Positions 8,581 to 17,768 are shown, counted from the stretch's first letter. The stretch: 64,000 nt of DNA from Nesterenkonia populi (GCF_007994735.1 NZ_VOIL01000001.1:930001-994000); one strand, 5' to 3'. Notes: generated from the letters alone by a model not told the origin. Program-made: numbers and translations.

Positions 8581-10052
8581 GCGCCCTGATCACCGCAGAC
8601 CGCGAGCAGGCCGTCATCGCCGCCGCCCCCACCCGGCTCTACATCGACGGCGAATGGCGCGACGCCCGCGAAGGCCGCACGCTTGACGTCGTCGACCCCT
8701 CCACAGGCCAGGTCCTCACCAAAGTGGCCGATGCCTCCCCCGAGGACGGCTGGGACGCCCTGAAGGCAGCCGAAGCGGCCCAGAAGGGCTTCGCGACGAT
8801 GCCTCCCCGGCAGCGCGCCGACATCCTGATGAACGCGTTCCGGCTCATGCACGAGCGCAAGGACGACCTCGCCCTGCTGATGACCCTCGAGATGGGCAAG
8901 CCCCTGGCCGAGGCCTACGGGGAGGTCAACTACGCCGCCGAGTTCTTCCGGCACTTCGCTGAGGAGGCCACCCGCATCAGCGGCGGCTACCAGACCGCGC
9001 CCACCGGCAGCGCCCGCTTCCTCATCCACAGGCAGCCCGTGGGACCCAGCATCCTCATCACCCCCTGGAACTTCCCCCTGGCCATGGGCACCCGCAAAAT
9101 CGGGCCCGCCCTCGCCGCGGGCTGCACCAGCGTGCTGAAGCCTGCCGAGCTGACCCCCCTGTCGATGCTCGCGCTCGCCGACATCCTTCATGAGGCAGGG
9201 GTGCCTGCCGGGGTGGTCAATATCGTGGTGACCTCCACGGCCGGTGAGGTCACGGAGCCGCTGATCCGCTCCGGCATCGCCCGGAAGCTCTCCTTCACCG
9301 GCTCGACCCCGGTGGGCCGGAAGCTGCTGGAGCAGTGCGCGGAGAAGGTTCTGCGCACCTCCATGGAGCTCGGCGGCAATGCGGCGCTGGTCGTCTTCGA
9401 GGACGCCGACCTGGACAGGGCGGTGGAGGGAGCGATGCTCGCGAAGATGCGCAACTCCGGGGAGGCCTGCACGGCCGCCAACCGCATCTTCGTCCACTCC
9501 AGCGTCATCGAGGAGTTCTCGCAGAAGCTTGCCGAGAAGATGGGTGCGATGAAGGTGGGGCGCGGCGTCGACGACGACGTGAAGGTCGGCCCGATGGTGG
9601 ACTCCCGCCAGCGGGACAAGGTCGCAGAGCTCGTCGACGACGCCGTGAGATCGGGTGCCGAGGTGATCCTGGGCGGCGAGCCTGCCGCGGGGGAGGGGTA
9701 CTTCTACCCGCCCACGGTGCTCTCGGGGGTTCCGCGCCGGGCCCGCATGTGGTCAGAGGAGATCTTCGGCCCAGTCGCTCCGCTCACCCCGTTCGACGAG
9801 GAGGATCAGGTCATCGACTGGGTGAACGACACCGAGTACGGGCTGGTCAACTACGTCTTCACCAACGACCTCACCCGGGCTGTGCGCGTGGCTGAGCAGG
9901 TGGAGTCCGGGATGGTCGGCCTCAACCAGGGCGCGGTCTCCAACCCGGCCGCTCCCTTCGGCGGCATCAAGGAGTCCGGACTCGGGCGTGAGGGCGGAGA
10001 CGTCGGGATCGACGAGTTCCTGGAGACCAAGTACATCGGCATCGCGATGTAG
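8577..10052 (+). CDS. NAD(P)-dependent (succinate-)semialdehyde dehydrogenase
   Basis: A 491-residue aldehyde dehydrogenase. The nucleophile is Cys298 (SGEACTAANR), the general base is Glu264 (MELGGN), and the cofactor region is PWNFPLAMGTRKIGPALAAGC. The end GGIKESGLGREGG...YIGIAM is typical of the succinate-semialdehyde/glutarate-semialdehyde branch. The ATG overlaps the GntR stop (ATGA) and has AAGGAGA at 8564-8570; the reading frame is open far upstream but that part is antisense noise. With the divergent GabT-like aminotransferase it would complete amino acid to semialdehyde to dicarboxylate conversion. Confidence 0.85.
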   Translation: MSALITADREQAVIAAAPTRLYIDGEWRDAREGRTLDVVDPSTGQVLTKVADASPEDGWDALKAAEAAQKGFATMPPRQRADILMNAFRLMHERKDDLALLMTLEMGKPLAEAYGEVNYAAEFFRHFAEEATRISGGYQTAPTGSARFLIHRQPVGPSILITPWNFPLAMGTRKIGPALAAGCTSVLKPAELTPLSMLALADILHEAGVPAGVVNIVVTSTAGEVTEPLIRSGIARKLSFTGSTPVGRKLLEQCAEKVLRTSMELGGNAALVVFEDADLDRAVEGAMLAKMRNSGEACTAANRIFVHSSVIEEFSQKLAEKMGAMKVGRGVDDDVKVGPMVDSRQRDKVAELVDDAVRSGAEVILGGEPAAGEGYFYPPTVLSGVPRRARMWSEEIFGPVAPLTPFDEEDQVIDWVNDTEYGLVNYVFTNDLTRAVRVAEQVESGMVGLNQGAVSNPAAPFGGIKESGLGREGGDVGIDEFLETKYIGIAM

Positions 10053-10066
10053 AGGCCTCGCAGCGG

Positions 10067-10978
10067 TCAGACCTGTCGGCTGACCTCGTCCTGGAGGAGC
10101 TCGAGGAGGCGCTGGACGGCCGGGGAGCGCTCCATTCCCTCCTTGGTGCGGACGGCCAGTATGCGGTGCAGGCCGGGCTCCGTCAGCGAGCGGGCGCGCA
10201 CGCCGCCGACCATGCCGGAGATGGTCTGCCAGGACAGCTGCGGCATCACGGTGATGCCGACCCCAGCCTCCACGCAGGCGGCCGCTGCCGCGTAGTCCTG
10301 CGTCTCGATGCGGAAGTCCGGCGCCAGCCCCAGGCCTGCGCAGGCCTGCATGAGGATCTTCCGATTGGGGCCGCGCGTGTAGTCGTTGTCCACCCACAGC
10401 TCGCTGCGCAGGTCCTCCAGCGCCACCTGGTCACGCTCAGCCAGGCGATGCCCGGCGGGCAGCACCACCACGTACGGGTCCTGCATCAGCTCCACCGTGC
10501 GGTAGCCGGAGCGGTCCACGACGTCGGGGTGCTGGACGAAGATCTCCGCATCCGGCTCCCACTCGGCCGCCTCCTCCAGATCCCAGAGCCGCATCGTGAT
10601 CCGCAGCTCCGGAAACTCCGATGAGATCGCGGCCACCATCGCTGGAATCCAGGCCACCCCCACAGAGACGAAGTGGGAGATCACCAGGGAGCCGGTGCGT
10701 CCCTGCCGCAGGTCTGCTGCCAGGCCCTGCAGCTCCCCGGCTTCCTGCAGCAGCCGCTCCGCCCGGGCCGCGAACTGCCGGCCGGAGGCGGTCACAGCGA
10801 TCCCGCGGCCGCGACGCTCCAAGAGGGTCAGCCCAGTGTCTCGCTGCAGCGCCTGCATCTGTTGGCTGGCGGCGGCTCGGGTGACCCGCAGGTTGTCCGC
10901 GGCCGCGCTGATCGACTCCTCCGCGACGACGGCGAGGAACGTGCGCAGCCGTCCCAGATCAGGTTCGAAGCTCCGCAT
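10067..10978 (-). CDS. LysR-family regulator beside the carnitine operon
   Basis: A 303-residue LysR-type regulator. The N-terminal helix-turn-helix (LRTFLAVVAEESISAAADNL...AASQQMQALQRDTG) spans about 8-65, followed by a two-lobed periplasmic-binding-like effector domain. The ATG at 10978 is preferred over ATG 10996 because a TACAGT box lies 6 nt upstream, suggesting leaderless translation. It is divergent from the carnitine-degradation genes and probably regulates them, with a carnitine-pathway compound as the guess for effector. It ends 14 nt from the convergent aldehyde dehydrogenase. Confidence 0.85.
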   Translation of the reverse strand: MRSFEPDLGRLRTFLAVVAEESISAAADNLRVTRAAASQQMQALQRDTGLTLLERRGRGIAVTASGRQFAARAERLLQEAGELQGLAADLRQGRTGSLVISHFVSVGVAWIPAMVAAISSEFPELRITMRLWDLEEAAEWEPDAEIFVQHPDVVDRSGYRTVELMQDPYVVVLPAGHRLAERDQVALEDLRSELWVDNDYTRGPNRKILMQACAGLGLAPDFRIETQDYAAAAACVEAGVGITVMPQLSWQTISGMVGGVRARSLTEPGLHRILAVRTKEGMERSPAVQRLLELLQDEVSRQV

Positions 10979-10984
10979 CCGGAA

Positions 10985-11007
10985 ACTGTAAAGCATATAT
11001 TGACAAT
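10985..11007. promoter_or_regulatory. Divergent promoter region of LysR gene and carnitine operon
   Basis: On the minus strand TACAGT (10990-10985) sits 6 nt before the LysR ATG. On the plus strand TTGACA (11000-11005) could serve as a -35, although no good -10 is seen 17 nt on. TTGACA lies in the small inverted repeat ATTGACAAT (10999-11007), which resembles a LysR half-site. These assignments are by eye only. Confidence 0.35.
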
Positions 11008-11090
11008 CCGTGCATCACGTTTGCTTGTGCATGCGTATCAGGACCGGAACGATGGTCGGGAACCCGTCCCCATCCTGCGGAGGAGATCCC

Positions 11091-11984
11091 ATGGCTGAGC
11101 CCACCATCCTGACCTGCGCCCTCACCGGGGCCGGCGACACTGCCGGCAAGTCCGAGCACGTGCCGGTCACCCCCCAGCAGATCGCCGAGTCCGGCATCGA
11201 GGCCGCCCGCGCCGGCGCCTCCGTCATCCACATCCACGTCCGCGACCCGGACACCGCTCAGGGCTCCCGCGAGACCGCCTACTACGAGGAGGTCGTGGAA
11301 CGGGTCCGGGAATCCGACGTCGACCCCGTCATCAACCTCACCGCAGGCATGGGCGGAGACCTCGCCGTCGACCCCGCCAGCCCCAGTGAGAGCCTCGGCC
11401 GGGTCGAGGGCACCGACCTCGTGTCCGGGCTCGAGCGGCTCAAGCACGTGGAGGCCATCCGGCCGGAGATCTGCACCCTGGACTGCGGCACCCTGAACTT
11501 CGGCGACGGCAGCCAGATCTACGTGGGCACCCCGGACATGATCCGCGAGGGCGCCGCCAGGATCAAGGAGCTCGGCGTGAAGCCGGAGCTGGAGCTCTTC
11601 GACACCGGCAACCTGTGGTTCGCCAACACCCTTCACCACGAGGGCCTGCTCGCCGATCCGCCCATGTACCAGCTGTGCATGGGCATCCCCTACGGCGCCC
11701 CCGCCGACCCGGGCCTGCTGAACGCCATGGTGAGCATGGTGCCCGACGGCGCGGAGTGGACCAGTTTCGCCATCGGCCGCAACCAGCTCCCCTGGGCGGC
11801 GCAGTCCGTGCTCCTCGGCGGGCACGTCCGGGTGGGTCTGGAGGACAATCTCTACCTGCGCAGAGGCGTCAAGGCCACCAACGCGCAGCTCACCGCGGAG
11901 GCCGGCAGAATCATCGACTCGATGGGCCGGAAGGTCGCCGTACCGAACGAAGCGCGCGAGATCCTCGGGCTGGAGGCGCACTGA
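11091..11984 (+). CDS. BKACE-family 3-dehydrocarnitine cleavage enzyme
   Basis: A 297-residue beta-keto acid cleavage enzyme (DUF849). The zinc-binding IHIHVRDPD motif has His47 and His49. Family members condense a beta-keto acid with acetyl-CoA to give acetoacetate and a new CoA ester. Together with the downstream carnitine dehydrogenase this one should convert 3-dehydrocarnitine and acetyl-CoA to betainyl-CoA and acetoacetate. The ATG at 11091 follows GGAGGAGA; an open frame continues about 80 nt upstream but has no matching features. It overlaps the dehydrogenase by TGATG. Specificity is inferred from the operon. Confidence 0.85.
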   Translation: MAEPTILTCALTGAGDTAGKSEHVPVTPQQIAESGIEAARAGASVIHIHVRDPDTAQGSRETAYYEEVVERVRESDVDPVINLTAGMGGDLAVDPASPSESLGRVEGTDLVSGLERLKHVEAIRPEICTLDCGTLNFGDGSQIYVGTPDMIREGAARIKELGVKPELELFDTGNLWFANTLHHEGLLADPPMYQLCMGIPYGAPADPGLLNAMVSMVPDGAEWTSFAIGRNQLPWAAQSVLLGGHVRVGLEDNLYLRRGVKATNAQLTAEAGRIIDSMGRKVAVPNEAREILGLEAH

Positions 11985-12952
11985 TGGCTCACAGCGCGGA
12001 GACTATGCCGGCACCGGCAGAGGTGACCACCGTGTGCTGCGTCGGAGTCGGCACCATCGGCGGCGGCTGGGCCGCCTACTTCCTGGCACGCGGGTTCCGG
12101 GTGAGGGCCTGGGACCCGTCCGCGGAGGCGGAGCCCAAGCTGCGGCGCCTCATCGACGCCGCCTGGCCCGCCCTCACCGAGCTGGGCCTGGATGAGGGGG
12201 CGTCCCGGGAGCGCCTCACCTTCCACACCGACCTCGGCGAGGCGCTCGAGGGTGCGCAGTTCGTCCAGGAGTCTGCGCCGGAGGTGCTGGAGCTCAAGCA
12301 GGAGCTGCTGGCGAACCTCGACGCCGCGGCGGCGCCCGGCGTCGTCATCGGCTCCTCCACCTCCGGATACTCGATGACGGAGATGGCGCTGAACGCAGAG
12401 CGCCCGGAGCGGTTCGTGGTGGGCCACCCGTTCAACCCGCCCTACCTGATCCCCCTGGTGGAGGTGGTCGGCGGGGAGCGCACCTCCGCGGCGGCGGTCC
12501 GGTGGGCGTCAGGCTTCTATGAGCGCATCGGCAAATCAGTGATCACCATGGACCGTGAGATTCCGGGCTTCATCGCCAACCGGCTCCAGGAGGCCCTGTG
12601 GCGGGAGGCTCTGCACATGGTGGACAACGGTGAGGCCACGGTGGAGCAGATCGACCGCTCCATCACGGAGGGCCCGGGGCTGCGCTGGCCGTTCCAGGGG
12701 CCCATGCTGACCTTTCATCTGGCCGGCGGGGAGGGAGGCATGGCGCACATGCTGGACCATTTCGGCCCCTCTCTGAAGTCGCCGTGGACCCGGCTCGACG
12801 CGCCCGAGCTGACCGAGAAGCTGCGTGACGACGTGGTGGAGGGCTGCGCGGCGGAGGATGCTCGTGCGGTCCGGGAGCTCGTGGCGGAGCGGGACCGCGG
12901 GATCATCGCCCTGCGCCGCATGATCGAGGGGAGGCGCTGTGAGTCTTCCTGA
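11984..12952 (+). CDS. lcdH: L-carnitine dehydrogenase
   Basis: A 322-residue NAD-dependent 3-hydroxyacyl-CoA-dehydrogenase-like enzyme. The Rossmann motif GVGTIGGGW is at 21-29, the GHPFNPPYLIPLVEVVGG segment carries the catalytic histidine, and a GPGLRWPFQGP loop is shared with L-carnitine dehydrogenases and lambda-crystallin-like enzymes. It oxidises L-carnitine to 3-dehydrocarnitine. It lies between the BKACE and thioesterase genes with overlaps on both sides (1 nt and 14 nt), the standard carnitine-to-betaine operon. L-gulonate dehydrogenase is an alternative by fold, but not by context. Confidence 0.88.
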   Translation: MAHSAETMPAPAEVTTVCCVGVGTIGGGWAAYFLARGFRVRAWDPSAEAEPKLRRLIDAAWPALTELGLDEGASRERLTFHTDLGEALEGAQFVQESAPEVLELKQELLANLDAAAAPGVVIGSSTSGYSMTEMALNAERPERFVVGHPFNPPYLIPLVEVVGGERTSAAAVRWASGFYERIGKSVITMDREIPGFIANRLQEALWREALHMVDNGEATVEQIDRSITEGPGLRWPFQGPMLTFHLAGGEGGMAHMLDHFGPSLKSPWTRLDAPELTEKLRDDVVEGCAAEDARAVRELVAERDRGIIALRRMIEGRRCESS

Positions 12953-13382
12953 GTGCTCCGCAGAGGTCCGCGAGGAGTGGATCGACTACAACGGCCATCT
13001 CTCCGAGGCCTACTATGTGCTGATCTTCGGCTTCGCCACCGACCAGGCGATGGAGGCCCTGGGCATGGATGCCGCCTACCGGCAGCGGCAGTGCGCTTCC
13101 CTGTACACAGTCGAGGCTCACGTCCGGTACCTCCAGGAGGTGCCGCGCGGCGCCCGGCTGACCGTCCGCACCGTCATCGCCGGAGCGGGGGAGAAGAAGC
13201 TCCACCTGGCTCATGAGATGCACGACGACGCCGGCACTCTCGTTGCCACGGAGGAGATTGTCGGGGTTCATGTGGGCGGGGATCCTGCCGGTGCTCAGCC
13301 TTTCCCCAGCGAGGTGCGCGAGCGTACGGCTCGGCACCCCATCGTCCGGCCGGACTGGGCGGGAAGGGCGGTCCGCTCCTGA
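12939..13382 (+). CDS. Hotdog thioesterase, probable betainyl-CoA thioesterase
   Basis: A 147-residue 4-hydroxybenzoyl-CoA-thioesterase-type hotdog protein. The WIDYNGHLSEAYYVLIFG motif (about 14-31) is the family's active-site signature. The start is GTG with GGGGAGG just upstream, overlapping the carnitine dehydrogenase by 14 nt. By position it should hydrolyse betainyl-CoA to glycine betaine and CoA, ending the carnitine pathway with a usable osmoprotectant. This function is inferred from operon content. Confidence 0.82.
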   Translation: MSLPECSAEVREEWIDYNGHLSEAYYVLIFGFATDQAMEALGMDAAYRQRQCASLYTVEAHVRYLQEVPRGARLTVRTVIAGAGEKKLHLAHEMHDDAGTLVATEEIVGVHVGGDPAGAQPFPSEVRERTARHPIVRPDWAGRAVRS

Positions 13383-13455
13383 GGCAGCTCGTGCGGGGCC
13401 GTGTCCGCGGGAAATAAACCTCCTGGCCGCGGCGTTCCTCTCATCGCAGAGCAAA

Positions 13456-13476
13456 GTTGAGTCAGATCGGCTCAAG
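13456..13476. promoter_or_regulatory. HAIR operator 1 (HspR site) of the dnaK operon
   Basis: GTTGAGT, 7 nt, then GCTCAAG: a close match to the HspR-associated inverted repeat CTTGAGT-N7-ACTCAAG. It ends 5 nt before the TTGACA -35 box. The repressor gene hspR is the last gene of the same operon. Confidence 0.85.
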
Positions 13477-13481
13477 TCAAG

Positions 13482-13510
13482 TTGACACCCAAAGATGACT
13501 GGGGTGAAAC
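13482..13510 (+). promoter_or_regulatory. dnaK operon promoter
   Basis: TTGACA at 13482-13487, a 17-nt spacer, then TGAAAC at 13505-13510. The -35 is perfect and the -10 weak. The promoter is bracketed by two HAIR operators, the second beginning on the last base of the -10. Confidence 0.6.
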
Positions 13511-13530
13511 TTGAGCCTGTACCGCTCAAC
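13510..13530. promoter_or_regulatory. HAIR operator 2 (HspR site)
   Basis: CTTGAGC, 7 nt, then GCTCAAC: a second HspR inverted repeat with the same 7-nt spacing. It begins at the -10 box and covers the likely transcription start, so HspR bound here would block initiation. Confidence 0.85.
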
Positions 13531-13566
13531 ACAATCTCTTGTGAGCTTTCGAAAGGAGCCCCGCAC

Positions 13567-15429
13567 ATGGCACGTGCAGTAGGAATCGACCTGGGTACCA
13601 CCAACTCCGTGGTCTCCGTCCTGGAGGGCGGCGAGCCCGCCGTGATCGCCAACGCTGAGGGTGCCCGCACCACCCCTTCGGTGGTCGGCTTCTCCAAGTC
13701 CGGCGAGGTCCTCGTCGGCGAGGTGGCACGCCGCCAGGCCGTGTCCAACCCGGACCGCACCTACGCCTCCGTCAAGCGCCACATGGGCACTGACTGGAGC
13801 ACCGAGGTGGACGGCAAGAAGTACACGCCCCAGGAGATCAGCGCCCGCACGCTGATGAAGCTGAAGCATGACGCCGAGGCATACCTGGGCGAGGACGTCA
13901 CCGACGCGGTCATCACCGTCCCGGCCTACTTCAACGACGCCGAGCGCCAGGCCACCAAGGAGGCCGGCGAGATCGCCGGGCTGAACGTCTCCCGCATCGT
14001 CAACGAGCCCACCGCCGCTGCTCTGGCCTACGGCCTGGACAAGGGCAATGAGGAGGAGCTCATCCTGGTCTTCGACCTCGGCGGCGGCACCTTCGACGTG
14101 TCCCTGCTGGAGGTCGCCAAGGACGACGACGACTTCTCCACCATTCAGGTGCGCGCCACCGCCGGCGACAACCGCCTCGGCGGCGACGACTGGGACCAGC
14201 GGATCATCGACTGGCTGGTCGAGCAGGTCAGGCAGAAGGAGGGCGTGGACCTCTCCAAGGACTCCATCGCTGTCCCGCGTCTGAAGGAGGAGGCCGAGCG
14301 CGCCAAGAAGGAGCTCTCCTCCGCCACCTCCGCGACCATCAACATCCCCTACGCCACCCAGAACGACGGCGTCCCGGTCCACGTGAACGAGACCCTGTCC
14401 CGCGCCAAGTTCGAGGACATGACCTCGGACCTGCTCGATCGGACCAAGAAGCCGTTCAACGACGCCATCGCCGAAGCAGGCGTGCAGATCAGCGAGATCG
14501 ACCACGTGATCCTCGTCGGCGGCTCCACCCGTATGCCGGCCGTCGCAGACCTGGTCAAGCAGCTCTCCGGCAAGGACGCCAACAAGACCGTGAACCCGGA
14601 CGAGGTCGTCGCCATGGGCGCTGCCCTGCAGGCCGGCGTGCTCTCCGGTGAGCGCAAGGACGTCCTGCTGATCGACGTCACCCCGCTGTCCCTGGGCATC
14701 GAGACCAAGGGCGGGGTGATGACCAAGCTGATCGAGCGCAACACCGCGATCCCCACCAAGAAGTCCGAGGTGTTCTCCACCGCTGAGGACAATCAGCCCT
14801 CCGTTGCCATCCAGGTGTTCCAGGGTGAGCGTGAGTTCACCCGGGACAACAAGCCGTTGGGCACCTTCGAGCTGACCGGCATCGCCCCCGCCCCGCGCGG
14901 CATGCCCCAGATCGAGGTGACCTTCGACATCGACGCCAACGGCATCGTCCACGTCTCTGCGAAGGACAAGGGCACCGGCACCGAGCAGTCCATGAAGATC
15001 ACCGGCGGCACCTCCCTGGAGAAGGAGGACATCGAGCGCATGGTGGCTGACGCCGAGGCTCACGCCGAGGAGGACAAGAAGCGCCGTGAGGCAGCTGAGC
15101 AGCGCAACGCCGCCGAGTCCACCGCCTACTCCGTGGACAAGCTCCTCAAGGAGAACGACGAGAAGCTGTCCGAGGATGTCAAGAACGAGGTCCAGGCCGA
15201 CGTCGACGCTGTGAAGAAGGCCCTGGAGGGCCAGGACAACGACGACGAGGTCACGGCCGCCTTCGAGAAGCTTCAGGCCTCCCAGGGCAAGATCGGAGAG
15301 GCCCTGTACGCCCAGGGCGCTGAGGCCGGAGCCGAGGGAGCCCCCGGTGCTGAGGCTCCCGGCCAGGAGGACGAGGACATCGTCGACGCCGAGGTGGTTG
15401 ACGAGGACGAGTCCGAGCAGAACAAGTGA
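13567..15429 (+). CDS. dnaK: Molecular chaperone DnaK (Hsp70)
   Basis: A 620-residue Hsp70. It begins [21 protein letters not shown], with the second phosphate loop at [14 protein letters not shown] and the substrate-binding domain from about 365 ([17 protein letters not shown]). The C-terminal tail is rich in Ala, Glu and Asp ([18 protein letters not shown]). ATG 13567 is set by AAAGGAG at 13552-13558; an in-frame start at 13495 would overlap the HspR operator and adds a sequence foreign to Hsp70. It is the first gene of dnaK-grpE-dnaJ-hspR and is repressed by HspR. Confidence 0.97.
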   Translation: MARAVGIDLGTTNSVVSVLEGGEPAVIANAEGARTTPSVVGFSKSGEVLVGEVARRQAVSNPDRTYASVKRHMGTDWSTEVDGKKYTPQEISARTLMKLKHDAEAYLGEDVTDAVITVPAYFNDAERQATKEAGEIAGLNVSRIVNEPTAAALAYGLDKGNEEELILVFDLGGGTFDVSLLEVAKDDDDFSTIQVRATAGDNRLGGDDWDQRIIDWLVEQVRQKEGVDLSKDSIAVPRLKEEAERAKKELSSATSATINIPYATQNDGVPVHVNETLSRAKFEDMTSDLLDRTKKPFNDAIAEAGVQISEIDHVILVGGSTRMPAVADLVKQLSGKDANKTVNPDEVVAMGAALQAGVLSGERKDVLLIDVTPLSLGIETKGGVMTKLIERNTAIPTKKSEVFSTAEDNQPSVAIQVFQGEREFTRDNKPLGTFELTGIAPAPRGMPQIEVTFDIDANGIVHVSAKDKGTGTEQSMKITGGTSLEKEDIERMVADAEAHAEEDKKRREAAEQRNAAESTAYSVDKLLKENDEKLSEDVKNEVQADVDAVKKALEGQDNDDEVTAAFEKLQASQGKIGEALYAQGAEAGAEGAPGAEAPGQEDEDIVDAEVVDEDESEQNK

Positions 15430-15476
15430 TCCGTCCCACCAACTGCTGGAACCGATACAGGTAAGGAGTCCCGCCG

Positions 15477-16280
15477 ATGGCTAAGGACAAGTTCAACCCC
15501 GAGCAGGGCGAAGAGGGCATTCCGGATAACCCGGTCCCCTCCGACGGCAAGCAGGCTGAGGGTCAGGGCGCCTCCGAGGACGCTCAGGCCGCAGCCGGCG
15601 ACCCGGCCGCGGACCCGCTGGCTGAGGCCGAGCGGATCCTCCGCGATGCCCCGGACGGCGCCGAGGAGATTCAGCAGGCTCACGAGGCCCCGGCAGGCCA
15701 GGAGGGCACCCAGCCTGACCCGCTGGCCGCAGACGACCCGGAGACCGCTGAGGATCCGGAGCTGCGCGAGGTAGGCCTCGATGAGGCCTCCGGCGGGGTC
15801 GAGACCGAGCCTGCCGAGCGGATCGAGGCGGCCGAGGAGGTCCTCGAGGAGTCCGGCTACAGCCGCGAGTCTGAGCTGGAGGAGGACCTCCGCCGGGTCA
15901 CCGCCGAGTATCAGAACTACCGGCGCCGCGTGGAGCGGGACCGGGCCGCTGAGAAGGACCGTGTCAAAGGTCAGCTGATCACCGAGCTGATGCCGGTGCT
16001 TGACGACATCTCCGGCGCCCGTCAGGCCGGGGAGCTGCAGGACGGGCCCTTCGCCCACATCGCAGAGCGGCTCGAGACAGTGCTGGCCCAGCAGGGTCTG
16101 GAGCGTGTGGGCGAGGTCGCCATGGCCTTCGACCCCAACGAGCACGAGGCGATCATGCAGCAGCCCAGCGAGGACGTGGAGGCGGACCACATCGCCGTCG
16201 TCGTCCGCTCGGGATACCGGCTGGGCGAGCGGCTGCTGCGAGCAGCCCAGGTGATCGTCAGCTCCGGCAGGACGGAGTAG
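15477..16280 (+). CDS. grpE: Nucleotide exchange factor GrpE with long acidic N-terminus
   Basis: A 267-residue GrpE, longer than the usual 180-220. Residues 1 to about 135 are low-complexity and rich in Glu, Asp, Ala and Pro. The conserved core starts at LEEDLRRVTAEYQNYRRRVERDRAAEKDRVKGQLITELMPVLDD, the dimerising coiled coil and four-helix bundle, and ends with the beta wing (EDVEADHIAVVVRSGYRLGERLLRAAQVIVS). It swaps ADP for ATP on DnaK. AAGGAG lies 8 nt before the ATG. Confidence 0.95.
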   Translation: MAKDKFNPEQGEEGIPDNPVPSDGKQAEGQGASEDAQAAAGDPAADPLAEAERILRDAPDGAEEIQQAHEAPAGQEGTQPDPLAADDPETAEDPELREVGLDEASGGVETEPAERIEAAEEVLEESGYSRESELEEDLRRVTAEYQNYRRRVERDRAAEKDRVKGQLITELMPVLDDISGARQAGELQDGPFAHIAERLETVLAQQGLERVGEVAMAFDPNEHEAIMQQPSEDVEADHIAVVVRSGYRLGERLLRAAQVIVSSGRTE

Positions 16281-16371
16281 CGCTCAAGCGTTGAAGGTCG
16301 GCGCCCTGCTGCCGACCGGCAGGCGGGCCGTGCGCCCGCTGTGAACAGTACTGGCAGAAGGGAGGCGCCCG

Positions 16372-17325
16372 ATGGCTTCGCAGGAATGGCTGGAGAAGGA
16401 TTTCTACAAGGTGTTGGGCGTGTCCAAGGACGCCTCCGCCGAGGAGATCAAAAAGGCGTACCGCAAGCTCGCCCGGGAGAACCACCCGGATAAGAACCCG
16501 GACGATCCCGGGGCCGAGCAGCGGTTCAAGGACATCTCCGAGGCGCACACCGTGCTCTCCGACCCGGAGCAGCGCCGTGAGTATGACCAGATCCGCGCCA
16601 TGGGCTCCGGCGCCCGCTTCTCAGGAGGCGGCGGCGCCGGGGCCGGCGGCGGATTTGAGGACGTTTTCGGCGGTCTCTTCGGTGACCGCTTCGGCCGCGG
16701 CGGCTCCGGCGGATTCCCCGGCGGCGGAGGCGGTTTCGAGGACATCTTCGGCGGCCGGTTCGGAAGCGCGGGGGCAGCGCCCAAGGGCTCCGACCGCACC
16801 GCCAGGACCACCATCTCCTTCAAGGGCGCGGTCCGCGGCACCACTGTGGGCCTGCGGGAGCCCAGCGGCAGCGTCATCGACGTCCGCATCCCCCCGGGGG
16901 TGAAGGAAGGCCAGAAGGTCCGGGTCAGGGGCAAAGGGTCACAGGGTCCCGGCGGCAGCGGCGACCTGCTGGTGGAGGTCTCCATCACCCCGCACCCATT
17001 CTTCGAACGCGACGGCGACAATATCCGCATCCACCTGCCCGTCAGCTTCGACGAGGCTGCCCTCGGCGCGACCGCCGAGGTGCCCACCGTGCACGGGGAG
17101 AAGGTGAAGATCCGCATTCCCGCGGGCACATCCTCCGGCAGGACGCTGCGGCTCAAGGGCCAGGGGATCCGCACCAAGAAGCGCGAGGGCGACATGCTCG
17201 TCGTCGTTGATGTCACCGTGCCCAAGCACCTGCCGGAGGAGGCGCTTGAGGCCGTGCGCGCCTACCGGGACGCCACCGCGGGCACCGATCCCCGTGAAGG
17301 ACTGGAGGGGAGGGCCGCGCTGTGA
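16372..17325 (+). CDS. dnaJ: DnaJ-family co-chaperone without zinc-finger domain
   Basis: A 317-residue J-protein. The J domain is at 9-75 with His38-Pro-Asp40, followed by a Gly/Phe-rich linker (about 80-140) and two C-terminal beta domains ([16 protein letters not shown] onward). There are no cysteines, so the CxxCxGxG zinc repeats of type I DnaJ are absent and this is a type II (CbpA/DnaJ1-like) protein. Actinobacterial dnaK operons often carry DnaJ1; here the zinc-less form fills the slot. GGGAGG lies 6 nt before the ATG, and it overlaps hspR by GTGA. Confidence 0.93.
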   Translation: MASQEWLEKDFYKVLGVSKDASAEEIKKAYRKLARENHPDKNPDDPGAEQRFKDISEAHTVLSDPEQRREYDQIRAMGSGARFSGGGGAGAGGGFEDVFGGLFGDRFGRGGSGGFPGGGGGFEDIFGGRFGSAGAAPKGSDRTARTTISFKGAVRGTTVGLREPSGSVIDVRIPPGVKEGQKVRVRGKGSQGPGGSGDLLVEVSITPHPFFERDGDNIRIHLPVSFDEAALGATAEVPTVHGEKVKIRIPAGTSSGRTLRLKGQGIRTKKREGDMLVVVDVTVPKHLPEEALEAVRAYRDATAGTDPREGLEGRAAL

Positions 17326-17768
17326 CGACCGAGCATTCGATGTCCCAGCGTGCGACGTCGAACCGTCACGCCCCCATCTTCGTCATTTCAGTCGCTGCCG
17401 AGCTGGCTGATATGCACCCCCAGACCCTGCGCCAGTATGACCGGATGGGCCTGGTCACCCCCAAGCGGCAGGGCGGCAGGCATCGTCGGTACTCGCCGTA
17501 CGATGTCGATCAGCTGCGGCAGATCCAGCAGCTCTCCCAGGAGGGCGTCTCCTTGGAGGGCATCCGGCGGATCATCGCTCTGCAGAATCAGGTCGAGGAG
17601 CTGCAGGATGAGGTCTCCGCGCTGCATGACCAGCTGCGGGAGGTGCAGCGCAGCGGCGGCTCCCGGGTGTTCGCCGTGGGTCCCCACGGGGACGTGGTCA
17701 CTGTTGCCCGCGGACAGCGCCCCCGCCCGGCCAGCCGTGAGATCGTCCTGTTCCGCCGCTCCGCGTAG
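17322..17768 (+). CDS. hspR: Heat-shock repressor HspR (MerR family)
   Basis: A 148-residue MerR-type regulator. The HTH and wing ([46 protein letters not shown]) lie at about 20-65, then a coiled-coil helix ([28 protein letters not shown]). HspR binds HAIR sites with DnaK as co-repressor. Two HAIR sites precede dnaK, so the operon is a self-limiting loop. The GTG start overlaps the dnaJ stop. Confidence 0.95.
   Translation: MTTEHSMSQRATSNRHAPIFVISVAAELADMHPQTLRQYDRMGLVTPKRQGGRHRRYSPYDVDQLRQIQQLSQEGVSLEGIRRIIALQNQVEELQDEVSALHDQLREVQRSGGSRVFAVGPHGDVVTVARGQRPRPASREIVLFRRSA

Noticed and set aside
13495..13566. Longer DnaK start at 13495
   Set aside because: It overlaps the promoter and HspR operator, adds residues unknown in Hsp70, and ATG 13567 has a strong ribosome site.
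16281..16300. Third HAIR-like site between grpE and dnaJ (GCTCAAG followed by GTTGAAG)
   Set aside because: The half-sites are in the wrong order and spacing for an HspR inverted repeat.
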